The notes below the pieces were generated by a model. That model made no database searches. It was not told the DNA's origin and saw nothing but the letters and a program-made list of their open reading frames with translations. Made by a program: the position numbers and the translations under genes. A stretch of DNA of 64,000 bases from Shinella sp. H4-D48 (lineage in GTDB: Bacteria > Pseudomonadota > Alphaproteobacteria > Rhizobiales > Rhizobiaceae), in the NCBI RefSeq assembly GCF_022637395.1, contig NZ_CP093337.1, forward strand, positions 604,001-668,000. The letters run 5' to 3'. This document shows positions 51,592 to 63,566 of the stretch, piece by piece. Within the stretch, counting starts at the first letter, position 1, and the number at the start of each line of letters is the position of its first letter.

Positions 51592-51816
51592 ATTCAAGTG
51601 CGAATCCTCAAAGTAAGCTTCTCTCGCGCCTCATGCGCAAGGAAACCGCTACGGCTTTGTCAGCAATTCCGGCGGGTAATTGTAGCGGGTGCGCCCGAAA
51701 TTGCACGGAACGTCTTTCATAAGGGTGAAAAAAGATCCGTTCACGTCAAAAAAGGCGGCGGCGATATGTTCGCCCCCGCCCGGTCTTGCATCCGAAAACG
51801 TCGAAATGACGGCCGA

Positions 51817-52044
51817 TTAACGGGCGCCCGGACGTGCGCTGACGAGGCCTTCGCGCTGCGCACGCTTGCGAGCGAGCTTGCGAACGCGACGGACGGCTTC
51901 AGCCTTCTCGCGTGCACGCTTCTCAGACGGCTTTTCGTAATAGTCGCGCATCTTCATTTCACGGAAAATGCCTTCGCGCTGCATCTTCTTCTTGAGAGCG
52001 CGGAGAGCCTGATCAACGTTGTTGTCGCGGACAAGTACCTGCAC
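51817..52044 (-). CDS. rpsU: 30S ribosomal protein S21
   Basis: A 75-residue highly basic protein starting at GTG (residues [20 protein letters not shown] when read as Met). Its continuation [20 protein letters not shown] is the S21 signature. It helps initiation through contact with the 3' end of 16S rRNA. Upstream codons in frame exist but are not conserved. It stands alone in the minus orientation; a second rpsU copy is common in rhizobia. Confidence 0.95.
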   Translation of the reverse strand: MQVLVRDNNVDQALRALKKKMQREGIFREMKMRDYYEKPSEKRAREKAEAVRRVRKLARKRAQREGLVSARPGAR

Positions 52045-52369
52045 GAGAATCCCGTTCCTTTGGTTGTTGTAAGCCATGCGAGTACTGGTCGCGAGGCAAA
52101 TGGATGACGTTCGCTCAGCCCAACGGGCCGGCAATTGGCGGGTCGGATATCAGATCGTCTGAGGAAAGTCCAGCCTCTGACGGCGCGTGTTAAGGATATT
52201 TGCATGGCGCCGTCATAAATCCCCAGCAAAGGGCGGATGCGGGCCATGTCGCATGTGGTACAAGGTGCGCCTGAATGCGTCGCAAAGGATACGGCGCGAA
52301 ACGCCAGGATTTGCTTTTTATCGGGGCAGGAAACAGCCGGCGCGACCGGCGAGATATTGAGGATACGGG
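52045..52369. other. Intergenic region between rpsU and the sox operon, with a long-loop hairpin
   Basis: Divergent promoters must lie here. A 9-bp inverted repeat (TGACGGCGC and GCGCCGTCA) spans 52178-52215 with a 20-base AT-rich loop. I see no credible gene in the 325 bases. Confidence 0.45.
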
Positions 52370-53623
52370 ATGCGCAAATATTCGGTTTTCGCCGTCGCCC
52401 GGGAGGCGATGCGCGGCCACAAGGGGTGGGAGGCGCAGTGGACCTCGCCCGAGCCGCGCAAGGAATACGACGTGATCATCGTCGGCGGCGGCGGCCACGG
52501 CCTGGGCGCAGCCTACTATCTCGCCAAGGAGCACGGCATCACCAACATCGCCGTGATCGAGAAGGGCTGGCTCGGCGGCGGCAATACCGGCCGCAACACG
52601 ACCATCATCCGCTCGAACTATCTCTATGACGAGAGCATGGATATCTATGAGCACTCGCTCAAGCTCTGGGAAGGGCTGAGCCAGGACCTCAACTACAACG
52701 TCATGTACTCGCCGCGCGGTGTGATGATGCTGTCGCACAACGTGCACGACAAGCAGTCCTTCGGCCGCCACATTCATGCCAACCGCCTCTACGGCATCGA
52801 TAACGAATGGCTGACGCCCCAGCAGGCGAAGGAATTCGTTCCGGTCCTCGATATTTCGGCCTCCGCGCGCTACCCCATCAATGGTGCCGCCCTCCAGCGC
52901 CGCGGCGGTACGGCTCGGCACGATGCTGTTGCATGGGGCTATGCCCGTGCGGCGTCGGATCGCGGCGTGCATGTTATCCAGAACTGCGAAGTGAAGGGCA
53001 TCCGCCGCGGGCCCGACGGCGCCGTGACGGGCGTGGAGACCTCGAAGGGGTTCATCGGCGCCAAGAAAGTAGCGGTTTCGGCGTCCGGCCATAACTCGGT
53101 CATCCTGTCGATGGCAGACGTGAAGCTGCCGCTGCATTCGGTGCCGCTCCAGGCTCTGGTTTCAGAGCCGATGAAGCCGATCTTCCCGTGCGTGGTCATG
53201 TCCAACTCGGTGCATGCCTATATCTCGCAGTCGGACAAGGGCGAACTCGTCATCGGCGCCGGTACGGACCAGTACAATTCGTATTCCCAGACCGGGGGCC
53301 TGCAGATCATCACGCATACGCTGGATGCCATCTGCGAACTCTTCCCGATGTTCCGTCGTGTGAAGATGATGCGCCAGTGGGGCGGCATCACCGACAACAC
53401 GCCTGATCGTTCGGCGATCCAGGGCGTGACGCCGGTGAAGAACCTCTTCGTCAATTGCGGCTGGGGCACCGGCGGCTTCAAGGCGACGCCCGGTTCGGCG
53501 CATCTCTTCGCGCATCTCATCGCGAAGGGCGAGCCGCACAAGCTGGCGGCCGGCCTGACGCTCGACCGCTTCCGCACCGGCCGCCTCATCGACGAGGCAG
53601 CGGCCGCGGCCGTGGCACACTGA
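52370..53623 (+). CDS. soxB: Sarcosine oxidase subunit beta
   Basis: A 417-residue FAD/FMN flavoprotein of the heterotetrameric sarcosine oxidase, which demethylates sarcosine to glycine with THF and oxygen. The dinucleotide motif is VIIVGGGGHGLGAAYYLA, with EKGWLGGGNTGRNTTIIRSN after it. The histidine in GGTARHDAVAWGYARA (about residue 184) is the probable covalent flavin attachment site. Closing segments are GGLQIITHTLDAICELFPMF and CGWGTGGFKATPGSAHLFAH. The stop overlaps the next start by one base. Confidence 0.95.
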   Translation: MRKYSVFAVAREAMRGHKGWEAQWTSPEPRKEYDVIIVGGGGHGLGAAYYLAKEHGITNIAVIEKGWLGGGNTGRNTTIIRSNYLYDESMDIYEHSLKLWEGLSQDLNYNVMYSPRGVMMLSHNVHDKQSFGRHIHANRLYGIDNEWLTPQQAKEFVPVLDISASARYPINGAALQRRGGTARHDAVAWGYARAASDRGVHVIQNCEVKGIRRGPDGAVTGVETSKGFIGAKKVAVSASGHNSVILSMADVKLPLHSVPLQALVSEPMKPIFPCVVMSNSVHAYISQSDKGELVIGAGTDQYNSYSQTGGLQIITHTLDAICELFPMFRRVKMMRQWGGITDNTPDRSAIQGVTPVKNLFVNCGWGTGGFKATPGSAHLFAHLIAKGEPHKLAAGLTLDRFRTGRLIDEAAAAAVAH

Positions 53624-54018
53624 TGAACGTGGCGCTCGCCGCCGGATTGCTGATGACGGCCGGTGTAATGCCGGTGGGTTCGATCATTCCCGAACCCGAC
53701 GATTTCCGTCTTCAGTCGATCCACAAGGCGGCGGGCGAGCAGAACTGGCCTTTCGTTGCAGAGAGGGGGATGCTGGGGTGCGTCGAAATGCTTGGCAAGC
53801 GGGTGGTCTATTTCATCCCGGGCGACGAGATGGAGCGGGCCTACAACATCGACATAAACCTTCTTGCGATGAGTGTTGCCAATCTCGGAATAACGAATGT
53901 GCTGGCCCCCTATGAGGATAGCGCGCAACTGCTTTACCGGCTTGTGCCTTTCGTCTCCATGGGACAGCGACTTTGCGATCAGGAACCGGGCTCGTTTGTG
54001 ACGGAACCGGAGCTTTAA
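53623..54018 (+). CDS. Unknown exported protein inside the sox operon
   Basis: A 131-residue protein whose ATG overlaps the soxB stop (TGATG) and whose stop lies 14 bases before soxD, so it belongs to the operon. The N-terminus is signal-like (MNVALAAGLLMTAGVMPVGS). The rest has SIIPEPDDFRLQSIHKAAGE, CVEMLGKRVVYFIPGDEMER, and MSVANLGITNVLAPYEDSAQ. I recognise no family, and the other sox products are cytoplasmic. Its coding quality agrees with real expression: frame and start fit tightly between neighbours. An accessory to the oxidase, or a passenger, cannot be decided. Confidence 0.7.
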   Translation: MNVALAAGLLMTAGVMPVGSIIPEPDDFRLQSIHKAAGEQNWPFVAERGMLGCVEMLGKRVVYFIPGDEMERAYNIDINLLAMSVANLGITNVLAPYEDSAQLLYRLVPFVSMGQRLCDQEPGSFVTEPEL

Positions 54019-54032
54019 ACAGGTAGGAAACA

Positions 54033-54377
54033 ATGCTGCTGATCTACTGCCCCTACTGCGAGGAAGAGCGCTCGGAGCTCGAATTCCGCCACGGTGGCGA
54101 CGCGCACATCGCCCGGCCGACCAACATCGCCGACATTTCCGACGAGGAGTTCCAGGAATACTTTTTCCTGCGCGACAACCCGAAGGGGCTGATCTTCGAA
54201 CGCTGGCGCCACATCCATGGTTGCGGCCGCTTCTTCAATGCGGCACGCGACACCGTGAGCGACAAGTTCGTCATGAGCTACAAGGCCGGTGAGCCGAAGC
54301 CGGATCTGCCGGGTGCCGCGCCCGCGTCCGAAAAGACAGTAGAAACCTATGAAGCCACGGAAGGAACCGCGAAATGA
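54033..54377 (+). CDS. soxD: Sarcosine oxidase subunit delta
   Basis: A 114-residue small subunit. It begins MLLIYCPYCEEERSELEFRH, where Cys6 and Cys9 with a histidine (60 or 62) and Cys64 in RHIHGCGRFF form the zinc site known in SoxD. It anchors the subunit complex. A Glu/Pro-rich tail follows. Its stop overlaps the soxA start (ATGA). Confidence 0.93.
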   Translation: MLLIYCPYCEEERSELEFRHGGDAHIARPTNIADISDEEFQEYFFLRDNPKGLIFERWRHIHGCGRFFNAARDTVSDKFVMSYKAGEPKPDLPGAAPASEKTVETYEATEGTAK

Positions 54378-57367
54378 GCGGCGCCAATCGCATTGCCGGT
54401 CAGGGCCGCCTGACGCCCGCCAAGACGGCGCGTTTCACCTTCGACGGAAAGACCTATCAGGCGCTTGAAGGCGATACCGTCGCCTCCGCGCTGCTCGCCA
54501 ACGGCGTGCATCTGGTCGGCCGTTCGTTCAAGTATCACCGTCCGCGTGGCATTCTTTCGGCCGGTCCGGAAGAGCCGAATGCGCTGATCGACGTTTCCCG
54601 CGATGCCGCGCGCCGCCAGCCGAACGTGCGCGCGCCGGTGCAGGAAGTCTTCGATGGCATGAAGGTGGAATCGCAGAACCGCTGGCCCTCGCTCGCCTTC
54701 GATATCGGCGGGGTGAACAATCTGCTGTCGCCGTTCTTCGCAGCCGGCTTCTACTACAAGACCTTCATGTGGCCGAAGGCTGCCTGGGAGAGGGTCTACG
54801 AGCCCTTCATCCGCAAGGCCGCCGGCCTCGGCGTCTCGCCGACGGAAGACGATCCCGACCATTACGCCAACCGCTATGCGCATTGTGACGTGCTGGTTGC
54901 CGGCGCCGGCGTCGCCGGGCTGTCTGCAGCGCTGGCAGCGGCTCAATCCGGCGCCCGCGTCATCCTCGTGGACGAGCAGCCGGAAGTCGGCGGCGCGTTG
55001 CACTATGATACGTCGGTGAAGATCGACGGCCAGAACGGTTACGACTGGGCACAGGCGACGGTCGAGAAGCTGAAGGCGATGGAGAACGTCACCGTTCTGA
55101 CGCGCACGACGGCCTTCGGCTACTACAACCACAATTTCGTCGGCCTCGTCGAGCGCGTCACCGATCATCTCCCCAAGCCGGACAAGAAGCTGCCGCGCGA
55201 GCGCCTGTGGCAGGTCCGCGCCAAGCGCGTCATTCTCGCGACCGGCTCGATCGAACGCCACATGGTGTTCGCCAACAACGACCGGCCCGGCATCATGCTG
55301 GCCTCGGCCGCGCGCACCTATCTCAACCATTTCGGCGTTGCTGTCGGCCGCAAGGTCGGCGTCTATACGGCAAGCGATTCTGCCTATGAGGCCGCCTTCG
55401 ACCTGAAGCGGGCCGGTGTCACCATCGCCGCCATCGTCGACAACCGCGAGAAGCCTGGTGAGGCGGTGCTGACCGAAGCCCGCAGGCTCGGCATCGAGGT
55501 TCTGACCGGTCACTCGGTTATCGACACCAAAGGCAAGCTGCGTGTTTCCGCCATGTCGGTCGCTCGCAACGGCGGCGGCTCGGCGCGGTCGATCGCAATC
55601 GATGCGCTGCTGATGTCCGCCGGCTGGACGCCCTCCGTGCACCTCTTCTCGCAGTCGCGAGGCAAGGTGGCCTATGATGCGGCTTCCGGCCGCTTCCTGC
55701 CGGGCACCTATGCGCAGGATTGCCTTTCGGTCGGTTCGTGCAACGGTACGGACGGTCTTCAGGCAACCATCGAGGAATCGCTGGCTGCCGGCGAACTGAT
55801 GGCACGCGCCACCGGCAATGAAGGCGGCGCCAAGGTCGAGCTTCGCGGCGAAAACGCCTTCGAATGGACTGGCGGCATGGCCGGTAGCGCCGAAGGCGCC
55901 GGCGCCGACACGACCGTCAAGGCCTTCGTGGACTTCCAGAACGACGTCTGTGCCAAGGATATCCGCCTCGCGGTGCGCGAAGGCATGCATTCGATCGAGC
56001 ACATCAAGCGCTTCACCACCAACGGCATGGCGACGGACCAGGGCAAGCTGTCCAACATCCATGGCCTTGCCATCGCGTCCGAAGTGCTCAACCGCGAGAT
56101 CCCGAAGATCGGCCTCACGACCTTCCGCGCGCCCTATACGCCCGTCACCTTCGGTGCGCTGATCAGCCATTCGCGCGGCGCACTTTTCGATCCTGCCCGC
56201 AAGACGCCCATGCATGCATGGGAAGAAGCCCACGGCGCGGTCTTCGAGGACGTCGGCAACTGGAAGCGCGCCTGGTACTATCCGCGTTCGGGCGAGACGA
56301 TGCACGACGCGGTCAACCGCGAGTGCCGCACGGTTCGTAACGCCGCCGGCCTCTTCGATGCTTCGACGCTCGGCAAGATTGAGGTCGTCGGGCCCGACGC
56401 AGAAGTGTTCATGAACCTCATGTACACCAACGCCTGGGATACGCTGAAGCCCGGCCGTTGCCGCTACGGCATCATGCTGCGCGAAGACGGCTTCGTCTAT
56501 GATGACGGTGTCGTGGGCCGCCTGTCGCAGGATCGCTTCCATGTCACCACCACGACGGGCGGTGCGCCGCGCGTCATGCACCACATGGAAGACTATCTCC
56601 AGACGGAATTCCCGCATCTCAAGGTCTGGCTGACCTCCACCACGGAACAGTGGGCGGTCATTGCAGTCCAAGGCCCGAAGGCGCGCGAAATCCTCGAGCC
56701 GCTAGTCGAAGATATCGACATTTCGAACGAGGCTTTCCCGCATATGAGCGTGCGCGAAGGCAAGATCTGCGGCGTGCCGACCCGGCTCTTCCGCATGTCC
56801 TTCACCGGGGAGGCGGGCTACGAAGTCAACGTTCCCGCCGATTACGGGCAAGCTGTCTGGGAAGCGATCTGGGCAAGGGCCGAGCCGCTCGGTGCCTGCG
56901 CCTACGGCACCGAGACCATGCACGTTCTGCGCGCCGAAAAGGGCTATATCATCGTCGGCCAGGACACGGACGGTACGGTCACCCCGCACGACGCCGGCCT
57001 TAGCTGGGCCGTCTCCAAGAAGAAGACGGATTTCGTCGGCATCCGCGGCCTCAAGCGGCCGGATCTCGTCAAGGAAGGCCGCAAGCAACTGGTCGGCCTC
57101 CTGACGAAGGACCCGAACGTGGTGCTGGAGGAGGGCGCACAAATCGTCGCCGATCCGAACCAGCCCAAGCCCATGACCATGCTCGGGCATGTCACGTCTT
57201 CCTACTGGTCGGAGAATTGCGGCCGGTCGATCGCCATGGCGCTCGTCGCCGGTGGCCAGGCCCGTCTGGGCCAGACGCTCTACGTGCCGATGCCGGACCG
57301 CACCATCGCGGTCGAGGTCAGCGACATGGTCTTTGTCGACAAGGAAGGAGGACGCCTCAATGGCTGA
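54374..57367 (+). CDS. soxA: Sarcosine oxidase subunit alpha
   Basis: A 997-residue protein. Residues 17-100 form a ferredoxin-like domain lacking the iron-sulfur cysteines (FTFDGKTYQALEGDTVASAL). The NAD-binding region has VAGAGVAGLSAALAAAQSGA at about 175-194 and LATGSIERHMVFANND. The C-terminal third (about 610-990) is GcvT-like, with a folate-binding fold containing VMNREC-like DAVNRECRTVRNAAGLFDAS and SFTGEAGYEVNVPADYGQA. It binds NAD+ and THF. The gene overlaps soxD by four and soxG by eight bases. Confidence 0.95.
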   Translation: MSGANRIAGQGRLTPAKTARFTFDGKTYQALEGDTVASALLANGVHLVGRSFKYHRPRGILSAGPEEPNALIDVSRDAARRQPNVRAPVQEVFDGMKVESQNRWPSLAFDIGGVNNLLSPFFAAGFYYKTFMWPKAAWERVYEPFIRKAAGLGVSPTEDDPDHYANRYAHCDVLVAGAGVAGLSAALAAAQSGARVILVDEQPEVGGALHYDTSVKIDGQNGYDWAQATVEKLKAMENVTVLTRTTAFGYYNHNFVGLVERVTDHLPKPDKKLPRERLWQVRAKRVILATGSIERHMVFANNDRPGIMLASAARTYLNHFGVAVGRKVGVYTASDSAYEAAFDLKRAGVTIAAIVDNREKPGEAVLTEARRLGIEVLTGHSVIDTKGKLRVSAMSVARNGGGSARSIAIDALLMSAGWTPSVHLFSQSRGKVAYDAASGRFLPGTYAQDCLSVGSCNGTDGLQATIEESLAAGELMARATGNEGGAKVELRGENAFEWTGGMAGSAEGAGADTTVKAFVDFQNDVCAKDIRLAVREGMHSIEHIKRFTTNGMATDQGKLSNIHGLAIASEVLNREIPKIGLTTFRAPYTPVTFGALISHSRGALFDPARKTPMHAWEEAHGAVFEDVGNWKRAWYYPRSGETMHDAVNRECRTVRNAAGLFDASTLGKIEVVGPDAEVFMNLMYTNAWDTLKPGRCRYGIMLREDGFVYDDGVVGRLSQDRFHVTTTTGGAPRVMHHMEDYLQTEFPHLKVWLTSTTEQWAVIAVQGPKAREILEPLVEDIDISNEAFPHMSVREGKICGVPTRLFRMSFTGEAGYEVNVPADYGQAVWEAIWARAEPLGACAYGTETMHVLRAEKGYIIVGQDTDGTVTPHDAGLSWAVSKKKTDFVGIRGLKRPDLVKEGRKQLVGLLTKDPNVVLEEGAQIVADPNQPKPMTMLGHVTSSYWSENCGRSIAMALVAGGQARLGQTLYVPMPDRTIAVEVSDMVFVDKEGGRLNG

Positions 57368-57908
57368 TCAAGCTCTTCGCAAGCCGCCGCTTGGCCGCAG
57401 CCATGGTGGTTCCGCCAGTGCACGCGTCACGCCTGCCGCACCCGCAACCCGTCTTTCGCTGCGCGCCGGCGCCGATGCCGTCGGCACGCTTTCGCTGGCC
57501 TTCGGTCTCGAATTGCCGCAGCGTGCCAAGACCTCCGCCTCGGTCGGCGGTCGTCACGCAGTCTGGCTTGGTCCCGACGAGTGGCTATTGATCGACGAGA
57601 GCGGCGCGGACCTGATGGGCATTGCCGGTGGCGTTTCGGCGCTGCATTCGGCAACGGATGTCTCCCACCGCAACACGGGGATCATCGTTTCCGGTCCCAA
57701 CGCAGCGGAAGCTATCGCAGCGGCCTGCCCGCTCGATCTCGGCAACACGGTCTTCCCGGTCGGTGCTGCCGCGCGCACCGTACTTGGGAAGATAGAAATC
57801 GTCCTGCTGCGCACGGGGGAAGAGGATTACCGCGTCGAGTGCTGGCGCTCGTTCTCGTCCTACGCCTTCGGCATGCTGGCCGAAGGTGCGGAAGACGCCG
57901 GTCTCTAA
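57360..57908 (+). CDS. soxG: Sarcosine oxidase subunit gamma
   Basis: A 182-residue subunit with the GcvT-like small fold. It has RLSLRAGADAVGTLSLAFGL, HAVWLGPDEWLLIDESG, and a YRVECWRSFSSYAFGMLAEG end, matching SoxG. The start overlaps the soxA stop and has AAGGAGG in front. The operon terminator follows immediately. Confidence 0.92.
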   Translation: MADQALRKPPLGRSHGGSASARVTPAAPATRLSLRAGADAVGTLSLAFGLELPQRAKTSASVGGRHAVWLGPDEWLLIDESGADLMGIAGGVSALHSATDVSHRNTGIIVSGPNAAEAIAAACPLDLGNTVFPVGAAARTVLGKIEIVLLRTGEEDYRVECWRSFSSYAFGMLAEGAEDAGL

Positions 57909-57910
57909 TG

Positions 57911-57941
57911 AAAAATCCCGCCCTTGAGGCGGGATTTTTTT
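57911..57941 (+). terminator. Terminator of the sox operon
   Basis: Arms AAAATCCCGCC and GGCGGGATTTT, 5-base loop, followed by a run of T. A classic rho-independent terminator, shared with the convergent hydratase gene. Confidence 0.9.
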
Positions 57942-58428
57942 AGACGTCCTCCGGCCGATCCTTCGGATCGAACTGAATGATGGTGATCCAGTCGGCGGTG
58001 AGTGCGGGCTTGCGCTCGTCCTCGATCTCCACGGAAACATCGTAGCGGATCGTCACCATGCCGGCGCCGCGGAAGCGCGCCTCGTCCAGCACGAACCGAC
58101 CCCGCACGCGGGCACCGCTTTTCACCGGCGTGATGAAGCGGACCTTGTCGAATCCGTAGTTGATGCCCATCGTCTGCTCTATGATGCGCGGCACGCAATC
58201 GAAGTTCATGGCCGAGAGCAGCGACAAGGTCAGAAAGCCGTGGGCGATGGTGCCGCCGAATGGCGTCTCGGCCGCCGCTCGGACGGGATCGGTGTGAATG
58301 AACTGGTGATCCTCGGTCGCACCGGCAAAACGGTCGATCATCGTCTGATCGACGACGAACCAGCGCGAAATGCCGAGTTCACTTCCCACGAGTGCGGGCA
58401 CATCTTTCAAATGAATATCTGCGGGCAT
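57940..58428 (-). CDS. MaoC family (R)-hydratase-like protein
   Basis: A 162-residue hot-dog-fold protein. The MaoC/hydratase signature is in MIDRFAGATEDHQFIHTDPV and TPFGGTIAHGFLTLSLLSAM, with active-site acidic and histidine residues. Such enzymes hydrate enoyl-CoA to (R)-3-hydroxyacyl-CoA, or dehydrate in fatty acid or PHA metabolism. ATG at 58428 has GGAAAG; another ATG 12 bases upstream lacks a binding site. Converges with soxG. Substrate unspecified. Confidence 0.9.
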   Translation of the reverse strand: MPADIHLKDVPALVGSELGISRWFVVDQTMIDRFAGATEDHQFIHTDPVRAAAETPFGGTIAHGFLTLSLLSAMNFDCVPRIIEQTMGINYGFDKVRFITPVKSGARVRGRFVLDEARFRGAGMVTIRYDVSVEIEDERKPALTADWITIIQFDPKDRPEDV

Positions 58429-58490
58429 AGGGCTTTCCATTGATCGATTGGCGTTCGTTCTAGAGACGCGCTTTGGCCGGGCAATGAATT

Positions 58491-60464
58491 TCAGTGGTTT
58501 TCGACAAGAATTTCGACTGTGCGTGCAGGCACCATTCCGTTGGGCGGACGGCCGACGGTGAGCAGGCTGACCCATTCGCGACCATCCGGCAAGGGAAGCG
58601 CCAGCGGCTGTTCACCATGGCTGCGATTGACGATGACCGCGAGGCGCACGATGCGCTGCTGCTGAGCGTCCGGTGTCTTGAAAAGGGCAACGAAGGTGCC
58701 TGCTCCCGGCTGCTCCCAGTCCTCCACGGTCATCGGCGTGCCGGCAGCGGTCAGCCATTCAACATCGCCGCCTCCGTTCAGAAACGTCGTCTCGGACAAC
58801 GCCGGAAAACGCTTGCGGATCCCCGACAGCATGGCGGTGTGTTCGATCAGGCCGTCATCCAGATCCTTCCAGTCCAGCCACGTCAGTGCATTGTCCTGGC
58901 AATAGGCGTTGTTGTTCCCTTTCTGGGATCGGCCGCCCTCGTCGCCGGCTGTCAGCATCACCGTGCCGCGCGAGATGAAGAGGCTGGACAACAGCGCCTT
59001 AACGTCTGCCCGCCGGGCTGAAAGCACCACACCGTCCGTCGTCGAGCCCTCGGCTCCGTTGTTCCAGGAATGGTTCTCGTTGTGACCGTCCCGATTGTCC
59101 TCGCCGTTCGCCTCGTTGTGCTTGTGCGTGTAGGAAACGAGGTCCATGAGCGTAAAGCCGTCATGGGCGGCAAGGAAGTTGACGCTGCGTGTGCGATCCC
59201 CGCCATGGCGGGAGAAGATGTCCGACGAGCCCGCAAACGCTGTGACGAAGGCGCCGAGCTTGTGGCTGTCACCGCGCCAGAACATTCTCGTGTCATCGCG
59301 ATAACGGTCATTCCATTCGAGAAAGGGAGCGGGAAAGTTGCCGAGCTGGTAGCCGCCGGGGCCGATATCCCAGGGTTCGGCGATCAGCACGCGCTCCTTC
59401 AGCAGACGGTCAGCGCAGATGTCGGCCAACAGGGCCGCATTGGCGGAAAAGCCGTCGGCCTCGCGGCCGAGAATGGTCGCGAGATCGAAGCGGAAACCGT
59501 CGACCCCGGCCTGACGCACGAAATGGCGCAGGCTGTCGATCACGAGCTGCCGCACGACGGGATGCTTGCCGGCAATGGTATTGCCGCAGCCGGTGTCGTT
59601 GATCAGTTCGCCCGGCCGATCGGGTACGTGGCGATAGTAGGTTAGGTTGTCGAGGCCGCGCATGGAGAGCGTCGTTCCGTGGCGGTCGCTCTCACCGGAA
59701 TGGTTGAAGACGAGGTCGAGGATCACACCGATATTTTCGGCCCTGAGTGTGGCGACCGTATCGGCAAGCTCCTGCATCCCGCCGGGCACCAGACGCGGAT
59801 CGAGTGCCATCAGCGCGATCGGATTGTAGCCCCAGCTGTTGGAAAGGCCGAGCGGCGGCAGATGCCGCTCATCGATCCAGGCGGTGATCGGCATCAGCTC
59901 GACGGCATCGACACCGAGCAGTTTGAGGTGCGCGATCACGGAGGGGTGGGCGAGTGCGCCGACGGTTCCGCGCATGGCCTCCGGTATGTCGGGATGCAGC
60001 ATGGTAAAGCCGCGAACCGCAATCTCGTAGATGAAGCCGCCGGTGCGGAAAAGCGGCGGCTTCACGTCGACCGGGCGATCGTGTGTGACGATGGCCTTCG
60101 GTACGATATCGGCCGTTTCGGTGCCGAACTGCGTCAGGCGGGCGTCATGCACGAAGCGGCGGTCGAGTTCCTTTGCGTAGGGATCGACAAGCAGCTTGGC
60201 AGGATCAAACCACAGGCCATGATCGGGCGAGTAGATGCCGTCGGCGCGAAAGCCGTAGCGTGTGCCTTCCTGCGCGCCCTCGACGAAGACGCGGTGAAAG
60301 CCGTTCTCGTCCCGACCCATGGCGAGGCGGGCGAGTTCCTTGTCGCCGCTGGCGTCGAACAGGCAGAGATCGACACGCGCGGCATCGCGCGAATAGACCG
60401 AAAACTCCACTCCGTCCCCGGAGAGCGTCGCGCCCGGCGCGAAGGAGGGAGGGGTGAGGGCCAT
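58491..60464 (-). CDS. glgX: Glycogen debranching enzyme
   Basis: A 657-residue GH13 enzyme with an N-terminal CBM48 domain (GDGVEFSVYSRDAARVDLCL). It removes alpha-1,6 branches left by glycogen phosphorylase. Active-site motifs are DGFRFDLATILGREADGFS (nucleophile), VLIAEPWDIGPGGYQLGNFP (acid/base) and SVNFLAAHDGFTLMDLVSYT. Length and order match GlgX. It starts two bases before the pgm stop on the same strand, the last gene of the glgC-glgA-pgm-glgX unit. Confidence 0.95.
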   Translation of the reverse strand: MALTPPSFAPGATLSGDGVEFSVYSRDAARVDLCLFDASGDKELARLAMGRDENGFHRVFVEGAQEGTRYGFRADGIYSPDHGLWFDPAKLLVDPYAKELDRRFVHDARLTQFGTETADIVPKAIVTHDRPVDVKPPLFRTGGFIYEIAVRGFTMLHPDIPEAMRGTVGALAHPSVIAHLKLLGVDAVELMPITAWIDERHLPPLGLSNSWGYNPIALMALDPRLVPGGMQELADTVATLRAENIGVILDLVFNHSGESDRHGTTLSMRGLDNLTYYRHVPDRPGELINDTGCGNTIAGKHPVVRQLVIDSLRHFVRQAGVDGFRFDLATILGREADGFSANAALLADICADRLLKERVLIAEPWDIGPGGYQLGNFPAPFLEWNDRYRDDTRMFWRGDSHKLGAFVTAFAGSSDIFSRHGGDRTRSVNFLAAHDGFTLMDLVSYTHKHNEANGEDNRDGHNENHSWNNGAEGSTTDGVVLSARRADVKALLSSLFISRGTVMLTAGDEGGRSQKGNNNAYCQDNALTWLDWKDLDDGLIEHTAMLSGIRKRFPALSETTFLNGGGDVEWLTAAGTPMTVEDWEQPGAGTFVALFKTPDAQQQRIVRLAVIVNRSHGEQPLALPLPDGREWVSLLTVGRPPNGMVPARTVEILVENH

Positions 60465-60465
60465 C

Positions 60466-63559
<3,094 letters not shown>

Positions 63560-63566
63560 GTCCGGG

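Noticed and set aside
54347-56671. A 774-codon minus-strand frame opposite soxA
   Set aside because: The plus strand encodes SoxA with intact motifs; the antisense reading is an artefact of codon bias.
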